A stretch of DNA of 64,000 nucleotides, from NCBI RefSeq assembly GCF_029227915.1, contig NC_079883.1, positions 620,001 to 684,000 of the forward strand, read 5' to 3'. The position numbers were made by a program, and so were the translations under genes. The notes beneath the pieces were generated by a model. It saw only the letters and a list, made by a program, of their open reading frames with translations, was not told the DNA's origin and did no database searches. This DNA is from Hydractinia symbiolongicarpus. Lineage: Eukaryota > Cnidaria > Hydrozoa > Anthoathecata > Hydractiniidae. Shown one piece after another: positions 10,021 through 23,055 of this stretch; the first letter of the stretch is position 1; the number at the start of each line of letters is the position of its first letter.

Positions 10021-11645
10021 GATGAGACGCTGAAAAAAAGATGTTTAATCGCCGGCAAACGAAAACCCGCGATTTCCCGTAAATCCCGGACTCGGCCCGT
10101 ATAGTCAAAAGTATACAAACAAAGTACCCAGGGAGTAAACTCATTTCCCGAACGATTTTTTAAATTATCTTTTCACCACTAAAACGCAAGAGACTTGTAG
10201 TTTTCAAAAATGTTTTTATTTTTGATGAGACGCTGAATAAAAGAAGTTTAATCGCCGGCAAACGAAAACCAGCGATTTCCTGTAAATCCCGGGCTTGGCC
10301 CGTATAGTCGAATGTATACAAAGAAAGTACCCTGTGAGTAAACTCATTTCCCGAACGATTTTTTAAATTATTTTTTCACCACTAAAACGCAAGAGACTTG
10401 TAGTTTTCAAAAATGTTTTCATTTTTGATGAGACGCTGAATAAAAGAAGTTTAATCGCCGGCAAACGAAAACCCGGGATTTCCCGTAAATCCCGGACTCG
10501 GCCCGTATAGTCAAAAGTATACAAAGAAAATACCCAGGTAGTAAACTCATTTCCAGAACGATTTTTTAAATTATTTTTTCACCACTAAAGCGCATGAGAC
10601 TTGTAGTTTTCAAAAATGTTTTCATTTTTGATGAGACGCTGAATAAAAGAAGTTTAATCGCCGGCAAACGAAAACCCGCAATTTCCCGTAAATCCCGTGC
10701 TTGGCTCGTATAGTCGAGTATATACAAAGAAAGTACCCTGTGAGTAAAGTCCTTTCCAGAACGATTTTTTATATTATCTTTTCACCACTAAAACGCATGA
10801 GACTTGTAGTTTTCAAAAATGTTTTCACTTTTGATGAGACGCTGAATAAAAGATGTTTAATCGCCGGCAAACGAAAACCCGCGATTTCCCGTAAATCTCG
10901 GACTCGGCCCGTATAGTCAAAAGTATACAAACAAAGTACCCAGGGAGTAAACTCATTTCCCGAACGATTTTTTAAATTATCTTTTCACCACTAAAACGCA
11001 AGAGACTTGTAGTTTTCAAAAATGTTTTCATTTTTGATGAGACGCTAAATAAAAGAAGTTTAATCGCCGGCAAACGAAAACCCGCGATTTCCTGTAAATC
11101 CCGGGCTTAGCCCGTATAGTCGAATGTATACAAAGAAAGTACCCTGTGAGTAAACTCATTTCCCGAACGATTTTTTAAATTATTTTTTCACCACTAAAAC
11201 GCAAGAGACTTGTAGTTTTCAAAAATGTTTTCATTTTTGATGAGACGCTGAATAAAAGAAGTTTAATCGCCGGCAAACGAAAACCCGGGATTTCCCGTAA
11301 ATCCCGGACTCGGCCCGTATAGTCAAAAGTATACCAAGAAAACACCCAGGTAGTAAACTCATTTCCAGAACGATTTTTTAAATTATTTTTTCACCACTAA
11401 AACGCATGAGACTTGTAGTTTTCAAAAATGTTTTCATTTTTGATGAGACGCTGAATAAAAGAAGTTTAATCGCCGGCAAACGAAAACCCGCAATTTCCCG
11501 TAAATCCCGTGCTTGGCTCGTATAGTCGAGTATATACAAAGAAAGTACCCTGTGAGTAAAGTCCTTTCCAGAACGATTTTTTACATTATCTTTTAACCAC
11601 TAAAACGCATGAGACTTGTAGTTTTCAAAAATGTTTTCATTTTTG
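10020..11645. repeat. Tandem 4-mer duplication (2 x 812 bp)
   Basis: Two copies are 812 bases (four monomers) apart. Markers are GTATACAAAC at 10111 and 10923, and ACCCGGGATT at 10471 and 11283. Both copies end with the TTGGCTCG, AAAGTCCTTTCC unit at 10701 and 11513. The same monomer order reappears in variant form at about 23.6-24.4 kb, so this 4-mer is an ancestral module reused later. Confidence 0.85.
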
Positions 11646-13020
11646 ATGAGACGCGAAATAAAAGAAGTTAATCGCCGGCAAACGAAAACCCGCGATTTCC
11701 CGTAAATCCCGGGCTTGGCCCGTATAGTCAAATGTATACAAAGAAAGTACCCTGTGAGTAAACTCTTTTCCCGAACGATTTTTTAAATTATTTTTTCACC
11801 ACTAAAACGCATGAGACTTGTAGTTTTCAAAAATGTTTTCATTTTTGATGAGACGCTGAATGAAAGAAGTTTAATCGCCGGCAAACGAAAACCCGCGATT
11901 TCCCGTAAATCCCGTGCTTGGCCCGTATAGTCGAGTATATACAAAAAAGTACCCTGTGAGTAAACTCATTTCCAGAACGATTTTTTAAATTATCTTTTCA
12001 CCACTAAAACGCATGAGACTTGTAGTCTTCAAAAATGTTTTCGTTTTTGATGAGACGCGGAATAAAAGAAGTTTAATCGCCGGCAAACGAAAACCTGCGA
12101 TTTCCCGTAAATCCCGGTCTCGGCCCGTATAGTCAAAAGTATACAAAGAAAATACCCAGGGAGTAAACTCATTTCCCGAACGATTTTTTAAATTATTTTT
12201 TCACCACTAAAACGTATGAGACTCGTAGTTTTCAAAAAAGTTTTCATTTTTGATGAGACGCTGAATAAAAGAAGTTTAATCGCCGGCAAACGAAAACCTG
12301 CGATTTCCCGTAAATCCCGGTCTCGGCCCGTATAGTCAAAAGTATACAAAGAAAATACCCAGGGAGTAAACTCATTTCCCGAACGATTTTTTAAATTATT
12401 TTTTCACCACTAAAACGTATGAGACTCGTAGTTTTCAAAAAAGTTTTCATTTTTGATGAGACGCTGAATAAAAGAAGTTTAATCGCCGGCAAACGAAAAC
12501 CCGCGATTTCCCGTAAATCCCGGACTCGGCCCGTATAGTCAAAAGTATACAAAGAAAGTACCCTGCGAGTAAACTCATTTCAAGAACGATTTTTTAAATT
12601 ATCTTTTCACCACTAAAACGCACGAGACTTGTAGTTTTCAAAAATGTTTTCATTTTTGATAAGACGCTAAATAAAAGAAGTTTAATCGCCGGCAAACGAA
12701 AACCCGCGATTTCCCGTAAATCCCGGACTCGGCCCGTATAGTCAAAAGTATACAAAGAAAGTACCCAGGGAATAAACTCATTTCCCGAACGATTTTTTAA
12801 ATTATTTTTTTACCACTAAAACGCAAGAGACTTGTAGTTTTCAAAAATATTTTCATTTTTGATGAGACGCTGAATAAAAGAAGTTTAATCGCCGGCAAAC
12901 GAAAACCCGCGATTTCCCGTAAATCCCGTGCTTGGCCCGTATAGTCGAGTATATACAAAGAAAGTACCCTGTGAGTAAACTCATTTCCAGAACGATTTTT
13001 TAAATTATTTTTTCACCACT
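11645..13020. repeat. Mixed monomers with one adjacent monomer duplication
   Basis: Seven units related to blocks A and B, such as CGTATGAGACTCG with AAAAAAGTTTTC. One is duplicated in place: the CCTGCG, GGTCTCGG monomer at about 12062-12264 is repeated at 12265-12467, including the rare AAAAAAGTTTTC variant. Small deletions include GAAGTTAATC near 11668 and ACAAAAAAGTACC near 11941. Nothing else was found. Confidence 0.75.
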
Positions 13021-14846
13021 AAAACGCATGAGACTTGTAGTTTTCAAATATGTTTTCATTTTTGATGAGACGCGAAATAAAAGAAGTTTAATCGCCGGCA
13101 AACGAAAACCCGTAATTTCCTGTAAATCCCGGACTCGGCCCGTATAGTCGAGTATATACAAAGAAAGTACCCTGCGAGTAAACTCATTTCCAGAACCATT
13201 TTTTAAGTTATCTTTTCACCACTAAAAGGCATGAGACTTGTAGTTTTCAAAAATGTTTTCATTTTTGATGAGACGCGGAATAAAAGAAGTTTAATCGCCG
13301 GCAAACGAAAACCCGCGAATTCCCGTAAATCCCGGACTCGAACCGTATAGTCAAATGTATACAACGAAAATACCCAGGGAGTAAACTCATTTCCAGAACG
13401 ATTTTTTAAATTATCTTTTCACCACTAAAACGCATGAGACTTGTAGTTTTCAAAAATGTTTTCATTTTTGATGAGACGCCGAATAAAATATGTTTAATTG
13501 CCGGCAAACGAAAACCCGCGATTTCCCGTAAATCCCGGATTCGGCCCGTATAGTCGAGTATATACAAAGAAAGTACCCTGTGAGTAAACTCATTTCCAGA
13601 ACGATTTCTTAAATTATCTTTTCACCACTAAAACGCATGAGACTTGTAGTTTTCAAAAATGTTTTCATTTTTGATGACACACTGAATAGAAGAAGTTTAA
13701 TCGCCGGCAAACGAAAACCCGCGATTTCCCGTAAATCCCGTGCTTGGCCCGTATAGTCGAAGGTATACAAAGAAAGTACCCTGTGAGTAAACTCATTTTC
13801 CGAACGATTTTTTAAATTATTTTTTCACCACTAAAACACATAAGACTTGTAGTTTTCAAAAATGTTTTCATTTTTGATGAGACGCTGAATAAAAGAAGTT
13901 TAATCTCCGGCAAACGAAAACCCGCGATTTCCCGTAAATCCCGTGCTTGGCCCGTATAGTCGAGTATATACAAAGAAAGTACCCTGTGAGTAAACTCATT
14001 TCCAGAACGATTTCTTAAATTATCTTTTCACCACTAAAACGCATGAGACTTGTAGTTTTCAAAAATGTTTTCATTTTTGATGAGACGCGGAATAAAAGAA
14101 GTTTAACCGCCGGCAAACGAAAACCTGCAATTTTCCGTAAATCCCGTGCTTGGCCCGTATAGTCGAGTATATACAAAGAAAGTATCCTGTGAGTAAACTC
14201 ATTTCCAGAACGATTTTTTAAATTATCTTTTCACCACTAAAACGCATGAGACTTGCAGTTTTCAAAAATGTTTTCATTTTTGATGAGACGCTAAATAAAA
14301 GAAGTTTAATCGCCGGCAAACGAAAACCCGCGATTTCCCGTAAATCCCGTGCTTGGCCCGTATAGTCGAGTATATACAAAGAAAGTACCCTGTGAGTAAA
14401 CTCATTTCCAGAACGATTTTTTAAATTATCTTTTCACCACTAAAACGCATGAGACTTGTAGTTTTCAAAAATGCTTTCATTTTTGATGAGACGCTGAATA
14501 AAAGAAGTTTAATCGCCGGCAAACAAAAACCCGCGAATTCCCGTAAATCCCGGACTCGGCCCGTATAGTCAAAAGTATACAAAGAAATAACACAGGGAGT
14601 AAACTCATTTCCCGAACGATTTTTTAAATTATTTTTTCACCACTAAAACGCATGAGACTTGTAGTTTTCAGGAATGTTTTCATTTTTAATGAGACGCTTA
14701 ATGAAAGAAGTTTAATCGCCGGCAAACGAAAACCCGCGATTTCCCGTAATTCCCGGGCTTGGCCCGTATAGTCGAATGTATACAAAGAAAGTACCCTGTA
14801 AGTAAACTAATTTCTCGAACGATTTTTTAAATTATCTTTTCACCAC
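13020..14846. repeat. 9-mer higher-order repeat, unit 1
   Basis: Nine monomers, about 1827 bp. Diagnostic units in order: AAATATG (about 13045), CAGAACCATTTTTTAAG (13191), CCGAATAAAATATG (about 13479), GATGACACACTG with CGAAGGTATAC (about 13671-13765), TAATCTCCGG (13901), AATGCTTTC (14471) and AGAAATAACACAGG (14583). The next unit begins at the following AAATATG monomer. TAATCTCCGG is a subfamily marker that does not occur before this point in what I read. Confidence 0.8.
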
Positions 14847-16267
14847 TAAAACGCATGTGACTTGTAGTTTTCAAATATGTTTTCATTTTTGATGAGACGC
14901 GAAATAAAAGAAGTTTAATCGCCGGCAAACGAAAACCCCCGATTTCCCGTAAATCCCGGACTCGGCCCGTATAGTCGAGTATATACAAAGAAAGTACCCT
15001 GCGAGTAAACTCATTTCCAGAACCATTTTTTAAGTTATCTTTTCACCACTAAAACGCATGAGACTTGTAGTTTTCAAAAATGTTTTCATTTTTGATGAGA
15101 CGCGATATAAAAGAAGTTTAATCGCCGGCAAACGAAAACCCGCGAATTCCCGTAAATCCCGGACTCGGCCAGTATAGTCAAATGTATACAACGAAAATAC
15201 CCAGGGAGTAAACTCATTTCCAGAACGATTTTTTAAATTATCTTTTCACCACTAAAACGCATAAGACTTGTAGTTTTCAAAAATGTTTTCATTTTTGATG
15301 AGACGCTGAATAAAAGAAGTTTAATCTCCGGCAAACGAAAACCCGCGATTTCCCGTAAATCCCGTGCTTGACCCGTACAGTCGAGTATATACAAAGAAAG
15401 TACCCTGTGAGTAAACTCATTTCCAGAACGATTTCTTAAATTATCTTTTCACCACTAAAACGCATGAGACTTGTAGTTTTCAAAAATGTTTTCATTTTTG
15501 ATGAGACGCGGAATAAAAGAAGTTTAACCGCCGGCAAACGAAAACCTGCGATTTCCCGTAAATCCCGTGCTTGGCCCGTATAGTTGAGTATATACAAAGA
15601 AAGTATCCTGTGAGTAAACTCATTTCCAGAACGATTTTTTAAATTATCTTTTCACCACTAAAACGCATGAGACTTGCAGTTTTCAAAAATGTTTTCATTT
15701 TTGATGAGACGCTAAATAAAAGAAGTTTAATCGCCGGCAAACGAAAACCCGCGATTTCCCGTAAATCCCGTGCTTGGCCCGTATAGTCGAGTATATACAA
15801 AGAAAGTACCCTGTGAGTAAACTCATTTCCAGAACGATTTTTTAAATTATCTTTTCACCACTTAAACGCATGAGACTTGTAGTTTTCAAAAATGCTTTCA
15901 TTTTTGATGAGACGCTGAATAAAAGAAGTTTAATCGCCGGCAATCAAAAACCCGCGAATTCCCGTAAATCCCGGACTCGGCCCGTATAGTCAAAAGTATA
16001 CAAAGAAATAACACAGGGAGTAAACTCATTTCCCGAACGATTTTTTAAATTATTTTTTCGCCACTAAAACGCATGAGACTTGTAGTTTTCAGGAATGTTT
16101 TCATTTTTAATGAGACGCTTAATGAAAGAAGTTTAATCGCCGGCAAACGAAAACCCGCGATTTCCCGTAATTCCCGGGCTTGGCCCGTATAGTCGAATGT
16201 ATACAAAGAAATTACCCTGTGAGTAAACTAATTTCTCGAACGATTTTTTAAATTATCTTTTCACCAC
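14847..16267. repeat. 9-mer higher-order repeat, unit 2 (7-mer variant)
   Basis: The same unit as 13020-14846 but two monomers shorter, missing the CCGAATAAAAG and GACAC/CGAAGG pair. Markers lie 1827 bases from unit 1 before the gap (CAGAACC at 13191 and 15018) and 1421 bases after it (TAATCTCCGG at 13901 and 15322; AAAGAAATAA at 14581 and 16002). A clean loss of exactly two monomers is the usual footprint of unequal crossover. Confidence 0.85.
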
Positions 16268-18095
16268 TAAAACGCATGAGACTTGTAGTTTTCAAATATG
16301 TTTTCATTTTTGATGAGACGCGAAATAAAAGAAGTTTAATCGCCGGCAAACGAAAACCCGCGATTTCCCGTAAATCCCGGACTCGGCCCGTATAGTCGAG
16401 TATATACAAAGAAAGTACCCTGCGAGTAAACTCATTTCCAGAACCATTTTTTAAGTTATCTTTTCACCACTAAAACGCATGAGACTTGTAGTTTTCAAAA
16501 ATGTTTTCATTTTTAATGAGACGCGGAATAAAAAAAGTTTAATCGCCGGCAAACGAAAACCCGCGAATTCCCGTAAATCCCGGACTCGGCCAGTATAGTC
16601 AAATGTATACAACGAAAATACCCAGGGAGTAAACTCATTTCCAGAACGATTTTTTAAATTATCTTTTCACCACTAAAACGCATGAGACTTGTAGTTTTCA
16701 AAAATGTTTTCATTTTTGATGAGACGCCGAATAAAAGATGTTTAATTGCCGGCAAACAAAAACCCGCGATTTCCCGTAAATCCCGGATTCGGCCCGTATA
16801 GTCAAAAGTATACAAATAAAGTACCCAGGGAGTAAACTCATTTCCCGAATGATTTTTTAAATTATCTTTTCACCACTAAAACGCATGGGACTTGTAGTTT
16901 TCAAAAATGTTTTCATTTTTGATGACACGCTGAATAGAAGAAGTTTAATCGCCGGCAAACGAAAACCCGCGATTTCCCGTAAATCCCGTGCTTGGCCCGT
17001 ATAGTCGAAGGTATACAAAGAAAGTACCCTGTGAGTAAACTCATTTCCCGAACGATTTATTAAATTATTTTTTCACCACTATAACGCATAAGACTTGTAG
17101 TTTTCAAAAATGTTTTCATTTTTGATGAGACGCTGAATAAAAGAAGTTTAATCTCCGGCAAACGAAAACTCGCGATTTCCCGTAAATCCCGTGCTTGGCC
17201 CGTATAGTCGAGTATATACAAAGAAAGTACCATGTGAGTAAACTCATTTCCAGAACGATTTCTTAAATTATCTTTTCACCACTAAAACGCATGAGACTTG
17301 TAGTTTTCAAAAATGTTTTCATTTTTGATGAGACGCGGAATAAAAGAAGTTTTATCGCCGGCAAACGAAAACCTGCGATTTTCCGTAAATCCCGTGCTTG
17401 GCCCGTATAGTCGAGTATATACAAAGAAAGTATCCTGTGAGTAAACTCATTTCCAGAACGATTTTTTAAATTATCTTTTTACCACTAAAACGCATGAGAC
17501 TTGCAGTTTTCAAAAATGTTTTCATTTTTGATGAGACGCTAAATAAAAGAAGTTTAAACGCCGGCAAACGAAAACCCGCGATTTCCCGTAAATCCCGTGC
17601 TTGGCCCGTATAGTCAAAAGTATACAAAGAAAATACCCAGGGAGTAAACTCATTTCCCGAACGATATTTTAAATTACTTTTTCACCACTAAAACGCAAGA
17701 GACTTGTAGTTTTCAAAAATATTTTCATTTTTGATGAGACGCTGAATAAAAGAAGTTTAATCGCGGGCAAACGAAAACCCGCGATTTCCCGTAAATCCCG
17801 TGCTTGGCCCGTATAGTCGAGTATATACAAAGAAAGTACCCTGTGAGTAAACTCATTTCCAGAACGATTTTTTAAATTATCTTTTCACCACTAAAACGCA
17901 TGAGACTTGTTGGTTTCAAAAATGCTTTCATTTTTGATGAGACGCTGAATAAAAGAAGTTTAATCGCCGGCAAACGAAAACCCGCGAATTCCCGTAAATC
18001 CCGGACTCGGCCCGTATAGTCAAAAGTATACAAAGAAAATACACAGGGAGTAAACTCATTTCCCGAACGATTTTTTAAATTATTTTTTCACCACT
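16268..18095. repeat. 9-mer higher-order repeat, unit 3
   Basis: It restores the CCGAATAAAAG and GACACGCTG/CGAAGG pair missing from unit 2 (about 16728-17010). TAATCTCCGG at 17149 is nine monomers from 15322. The AATGCTTTC unit at 17921 lies ten monomers from its partner at 15891, so one extra monomer, the TATTTTAAATTACT type near 17665, was gained inside. It merges into the next dimer duplication at its end. Confidence 0.8.
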
Positions 18096-18510
18096 AAAAC
18101 GCATTAGACTTGTAGTTTTCAAAAATGTTTTCATTTTTGATGAGACGCGGAATAAAAGAAGTTTAATCTCCGGCAAACGAAAACCCGCGATTTCCCGTAA
18201 ATCCTGTGCTTGGCCCGTATAGTCGAGTATATACAAAGAAAGTACCCTGTGAGTAAACTCATTTCCAGAACGATTTTTTAAATTATCTTTTCACCACTAA
18301 AACGCATGAGACTTGTAGGTTTCAAAAATGCTTTCATTTTTGATGAGACGCTGAATAAAAGAAGTTTAATCGCCGGCTAACGAAAACCCGCGAATTCCCG
18401 TAAATCCCGGACTCGGCCCGTATAGTCAAAAGTATACAAAGAAAATACACAGGCAGTAAACTCATTTCCCGAACGATTTTTTAAATTATTTTTTCACCAC
18501 TAAAACGCAT
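17690..18510. repeat. Tandem 2-mer duplication (2 x 406 bp)
   Basis: The pair AATGCTTTC/ACACAGG and GCATTAGACTTG is repeated at a 406-base offset: GCATTAGAC at 18101 and 18507, and AATGCTTTC at 17921 and 18327. The first copy overlaps the end of the 9-mer unit 3. The variants GCATTAG and TAGGTTTC/TTGGTTTC seem private to this pair. Confidence 0.8.
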
Positions 18511-20130
18511 TAGACTTGTAGTTTTCAAAAATGTTTTCATTTTTGATGAGACGCGGAATAAAAGAAGTTTAATCGCCGGCAAACGAAAACCTGCGATTTC
18601 CCGTAAATCCCGTGCCTGGCCCGTATAGTAGAGTATATACAAAGAAAGTATCCTGTGAGTAAACTCATTTCCAGAACGATTTTTTAAATTATCTTTTCAC
18701 CACTAAAACGCATGAGACTTGCAGTTTTCAAAAATGTTTTCATTTTTGATGAAACGCTGAATAAAAGAAGTTTAATCGCCGGCAAACGAAAACCCGCGGT
18801 TTCCCGTAAATCCCGTGCCTGGCCCGTATAATCGAGTATATACAAAGAAAGTATCCTGTGAGTAAACTCATTTCCAGAACGATTTTTTAAATTATCTTTT
18901 CACCACTAAAACGCATGAGACTTGCAGTTTTCAAAAATGTTTTCATTTTTGATGAAACGCTGAATAAAAGAAGTTTAATCGCCGGCAAACGAAAACCCGC
19001 GGTTTCCCGTAAATCCCGTGCTTGGCCCGTATAATCGGGTATATACAAAGAAAGTATCCTGTGAGTAAACTCATTTCCAGAACGATTTTTTAAATTATCT
19101 TTTCACCACTAAAACGCATGAGACTTGTAGTTTTCAAAAATGTTTTCATTTTTGATGAGACGCGGAATAAAAGAAGTTTAATCGTCGGCAAACGAAAACC
19201 CGCGAATTCCCGTGAATCCCGGACTCGGCCCGTATAGTCAAAAGTATACAAAGAAAATACCCAGGGAGTAAACTCATTTCCCGAACGATATTTTAAATTA
19301 CTTTTGCACCACTAAAACACACGAGACTTGTAGTTTTCAAAAATGTTTCCATTTTTGATGAGACGCTGAATAAAAGAAGTTTAATCGCCGGCAAACGAAA
19401 ACCCGCGATTTCCCGTAAATCCCGTGCTTGGCCCGTATAGTCGAGTATATACAAAGAAAGTACCCTGTGAGTAAACTCATTTCCAGAACGATTTTTTAAA
19501 TTATCTTTTCACCACTAAAACGCATGAGACTTGCAGTTTTCAAAAATGTTTTCATTTTTGATGAAACGCTGAATAAAAGAAGTTTAATCGCCGGCAAACG
19601 AAAACCCGCGGTTTCCCGTAAATCCCGTGCTTGGCCCGTATAATCGAGTATATACAAAGAAAGTATCCTGTGAGTAAACTCATTTCCAGAACGATTTTTT
19701 AAATTATCTTTTCACCACTAAAACGCATGAGACTTGTAGTTTTCAAAAATGTTTTCATTTTTGATGAGACGCTAAATAAAAGAAGTTTAATCGCCGGCAA
19801 ACGAAAACCCGCGATTTCCCGTAAATCCCGTGCTTGGCCTGTATAGTCAAAAGTATACAAAGAAAATACCCAGGGAGTAAACTCATTTGCCGAACGATAT
19901 TTTAAATTATTTTTTCACCACTAAAACGCACGAGACTTGTAGTTTTCAAAAATGTTTCCATTTTTGATGAGACGCTGAATAAAAGAAGTTTAATCGCCGG
20001 CAAACGAAAACCCGCGATTTCCCGTAAATCCCGTGCTTGGCCCGTATTGTCAAGTATATACAAAGAAAGTACCCTGTGAGTAAACTCATTTCCAGAACCA
20101 TTTTTTAAGTTATCTTTTCACCACTAAAAC
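18510..20130. repeat. Class-B-rich stretch with adjacent monomer duplications
   Basis: Eight monomers, mostly class B with ACTTGCAG. The GATGAAACGCTG, CCGCGGTTTCCC monomer occurs in two consecutive copies (about 18750-18950 and 18953-19155) and again near 19560. CGATATTTTAAATTA units at 19286 and 19895 are three monomers apart, each followed by TGTTTCCATTTT. No other sequence type is present. Confidence 0.75.
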
Positions 20131-21845
20131 GCATGAGACTTGTAGTTTTCAAAAATGTTTTCATTTTTGATGAGACGCGGAATAAAAGAAGTTTAATCGC
20201 CGGCAAACGAAAACCTGCGATTTCCCGTAAATCCTGTGCTTGGCCCGTATAGTCGAGTATATACAAAGAAAGTATCCTGTGAGTAAACTCATTTCCAGAA
20301 CGATTTTTTAAATTATCTTTTCACCACTAAAACGCATGAGACTTGCAGTTTTCAAAAATGTTTTCATTTTTGATGAGACGCTGAATAAAAGAAGTTTAAT
20401 CGCCGGCAAACGAAATCCCGCGGTTTCCCGTAAATTCCGTGCTTGGCCCGTATAATCGAGTATATACAAAGAAAGTATCCTGTGAGTAAACTCATTTTCA
20501 GAACGATTTTTTAAATTATCTTTTCACCACTAAAACGCATGAGACTTGTAGTTTTCAAAAATGTTTTCATTTTTGATGAGACGCGGAATAAAAGAAATTT
20601 AATCGTCGGCAAACGAAAACCCGCGAATTCCCGTGAATCCCGAAATCGGCCCGTATAGTCAAATATATACAAAGAAAAAACCCAGGGAGTAAACTCATTT
20701 CCAGAACGATTTTTTAAATTATCTTTTCACCACTAAAACGCATGAGACTTGTAGTTTTCAAAAATGTTTTCATTTTTGATGAGACGCCGTAGAAAAGATG
20801 TTTAATTGCCGGCAAACGAAAACCCGCGATTTCCCGTAAATCCCGGATTCGGCCCGTATAGTCGAATGTATACAAAGAAAGTACCCTGTGAGTAAACTCA
20901 TTTCCCGAACGCTTTTTTAAATTACATTTTCACCACTAAAACGCATAAGACTTGTAGTTTTTAAAAATGTTTTCATTTTTGATGAGACGCTGAATAAAAG
21001 AAGTTTAATCTCCGGCAAACGAAAACCCGCGATTTCCCGTAAATCCCGTGCTTGGCCAGTATAGTCGAGTATATACAAAGAAAGTACCCTGTGAGTAAAC
21101 TCATTTCCAGAACGATTTTTTAAATTATCTTTTCACCACTAAAACGCATGAGACTTGTAGTTTTCAAAAATGTTTTCATTTTTGATGAGACGCGGAATAA
21201 AAGAAGTTTAATCGCCGGCAAACGAAAACCTGCGATTTCCCGTAAATCCTGTGCTTGGCCCGTATAGTCGAGTATATACAAAGAAAGTATCCTGTGAGTA
21301 AACTCATTTCCAGAACGATTTTTTAAATTATCTCTTCACCACTAAAACGCATGAGACTTGCAGTTTTCAAAAATGTTTTCATTTTTGATGAGACGCTGAA
21401 TAAAAGAAGTTTAATCGCCGGCAAACGAAATCCCGCGGTTTCCCGTAAATTCCGTGCTTGGCCCGTATAATCGAGTATATACAAAGAAAGTATCCTGTGA
21501 GTAAACTCATTTTCAGAACGATTTTTTAAATTATCTTTTCACCACTAAAACGCATGAGACTTGTAGTTTTCAAAAATGTTTTCATTTTTGATGAGACGCG
21601 GAATAAAAGAAATTTAATCGTCCGCAAACGAAAACCCGCGAATTCCCGTGAATCCCGAAATCGGCCCGTATAGTCAAATGTATACAAAGAAAAAACCCAG
21701 GGAGTAAACTCATTTCCAGAACGATTTTTTAAATTATCTTTTCACCACTAAAACGCATGAGACTTGTAGTTTTCAAAAATGTTTTCATTTTTGATGAGAC
21801 GCCGTATAAAAGATGTTTAATTGCCGGCAAACGAAAACCTGCGAT
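20130..21845. repeat. Tandem 5-mer duplication (1015-bp offset)
   Basis: Homology between about 20130-20825 and 21145-21840 at exactly five monomers. Shared private variants are CGAAATCCCGCGG at 20411 and 21426, ATAAAAGAAATTTAATCG, CGTGAATCCCGAAATCGG, and AAAGAAAAAACCC at 20671 and 21686. Homology ends where 20828 continues CCCGCG while 21840 continues CTGCG. Confidence 0.85.
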
Positions 21846-23055
21846 TTCCCGTAAATCCTGTGCTTGGCCCGTATAGTCGAGTATATACAAAGAAAGTATC
21901 CTGTGAGTAAACTCATTTCCAGAACGATTTTTTAAATTATCTTTTCACCACTAAAACGCATGAGACTTGCAGTTTTCAAAAATGTTTTCATTTTTGATGA
22001 GACGCTGAATAAAAGAAGTTTAATCGCCGGCAAACGAAAACCCGCGGTTTCCCGTAAATCCCGTGCTTGGCCCGTATAATCGAGTATATACAAAGAAAGT
22101 ATCCTGTGAGTAAACTCATTTTCAGAACGATTTTTTAAATTATCTTTTCACCACTAAAACGCATGAGACTTGCAGTTTTTAAAAGTGTTTCCATTTTTGA
22201 TGAGACGCTGAATAAAAGAAGTTTAATATCCGGCAAACGAAAACCCGCGATTTCCCGTAAATCCCGGACTCGGCCCGTATAGTCAAAAGTATAAAAAGAA
22301 AATACCCAGGGAGTAAACTCATTTCCAGAACGATTTTTTAAATTATTTTTTCACCACTAAAACGCATAAGACTTGTAGTTTTTAAAAGTGTTTTCATTTT
22401 TGATGAGACGCTGAATAAAAGAAGTTTAATATCCGGCAAACGAAAACCCGCGATTTCCCGTAAATCCCGTGCTTGGCCCGTATAGTCGAGTATATACAAA
22501 GAAAGTACCCTGTGAGTAAACTCATTTCCAGAACGATTTTTTAAATTATCTTTTCACAACTAAAACGCATGAGACTTGTAGTTTTCAAAAATGTTTTCAT
22601 TTTTGATGAGACGCGGAATAAAAGAAGTTTAATCGCCGGCAAACGAAAACCTGCGATTTCCCGTAAATCCTGTGCTTGGCCCGTATAGTCGAGTATATAC
22701 AAAGAAAGTATCCTGTGAGTAAACTCATTTCCAGAACGATTTTTTAAATTTTCTTTTCACCACTAAAACGCATGAGACTTGCAGTTTTCAAAAATGTTTT
22801 CATTTTTGATGAGACGCAGAATAAAAGAAGTTTAATCGCCGGCAAACGAAAACCTGCGACTTCCCGTAAATCCTGTGCTTGGCCCGTATAGTCGAGTATA
22901 TACAAAGAAAGTATCCTGTGAGTAAACTCATTTCCAGAACGATTTTTTATATTATCTTTTCACCACTAAAACGCATGAGACTTGCAGTTTTCAAAAATGT
23001 TTTCATTTTTGATGAGACACTAAATAAAAGAAGTTTAATCGCCGGCAAACGAAAA
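21845..23055. repeat. Satellite with TTTAAAAGTG/ATATCCGG unit pair
   Basis: About six monomers. A distinctive pair carries GTTTTTAAAAGTG and TTTAATATCCGG, the first also with AGTATAAAAAG (about 22171-22290) and the second from about 22380. The same pair returns at 28664 and 30086, so this is the founder or sister of the 27.3-30.4 kb duplication. The remainder are class B units with CTGTGCTTGG and GTATCCTG. Confidence 0.75.
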
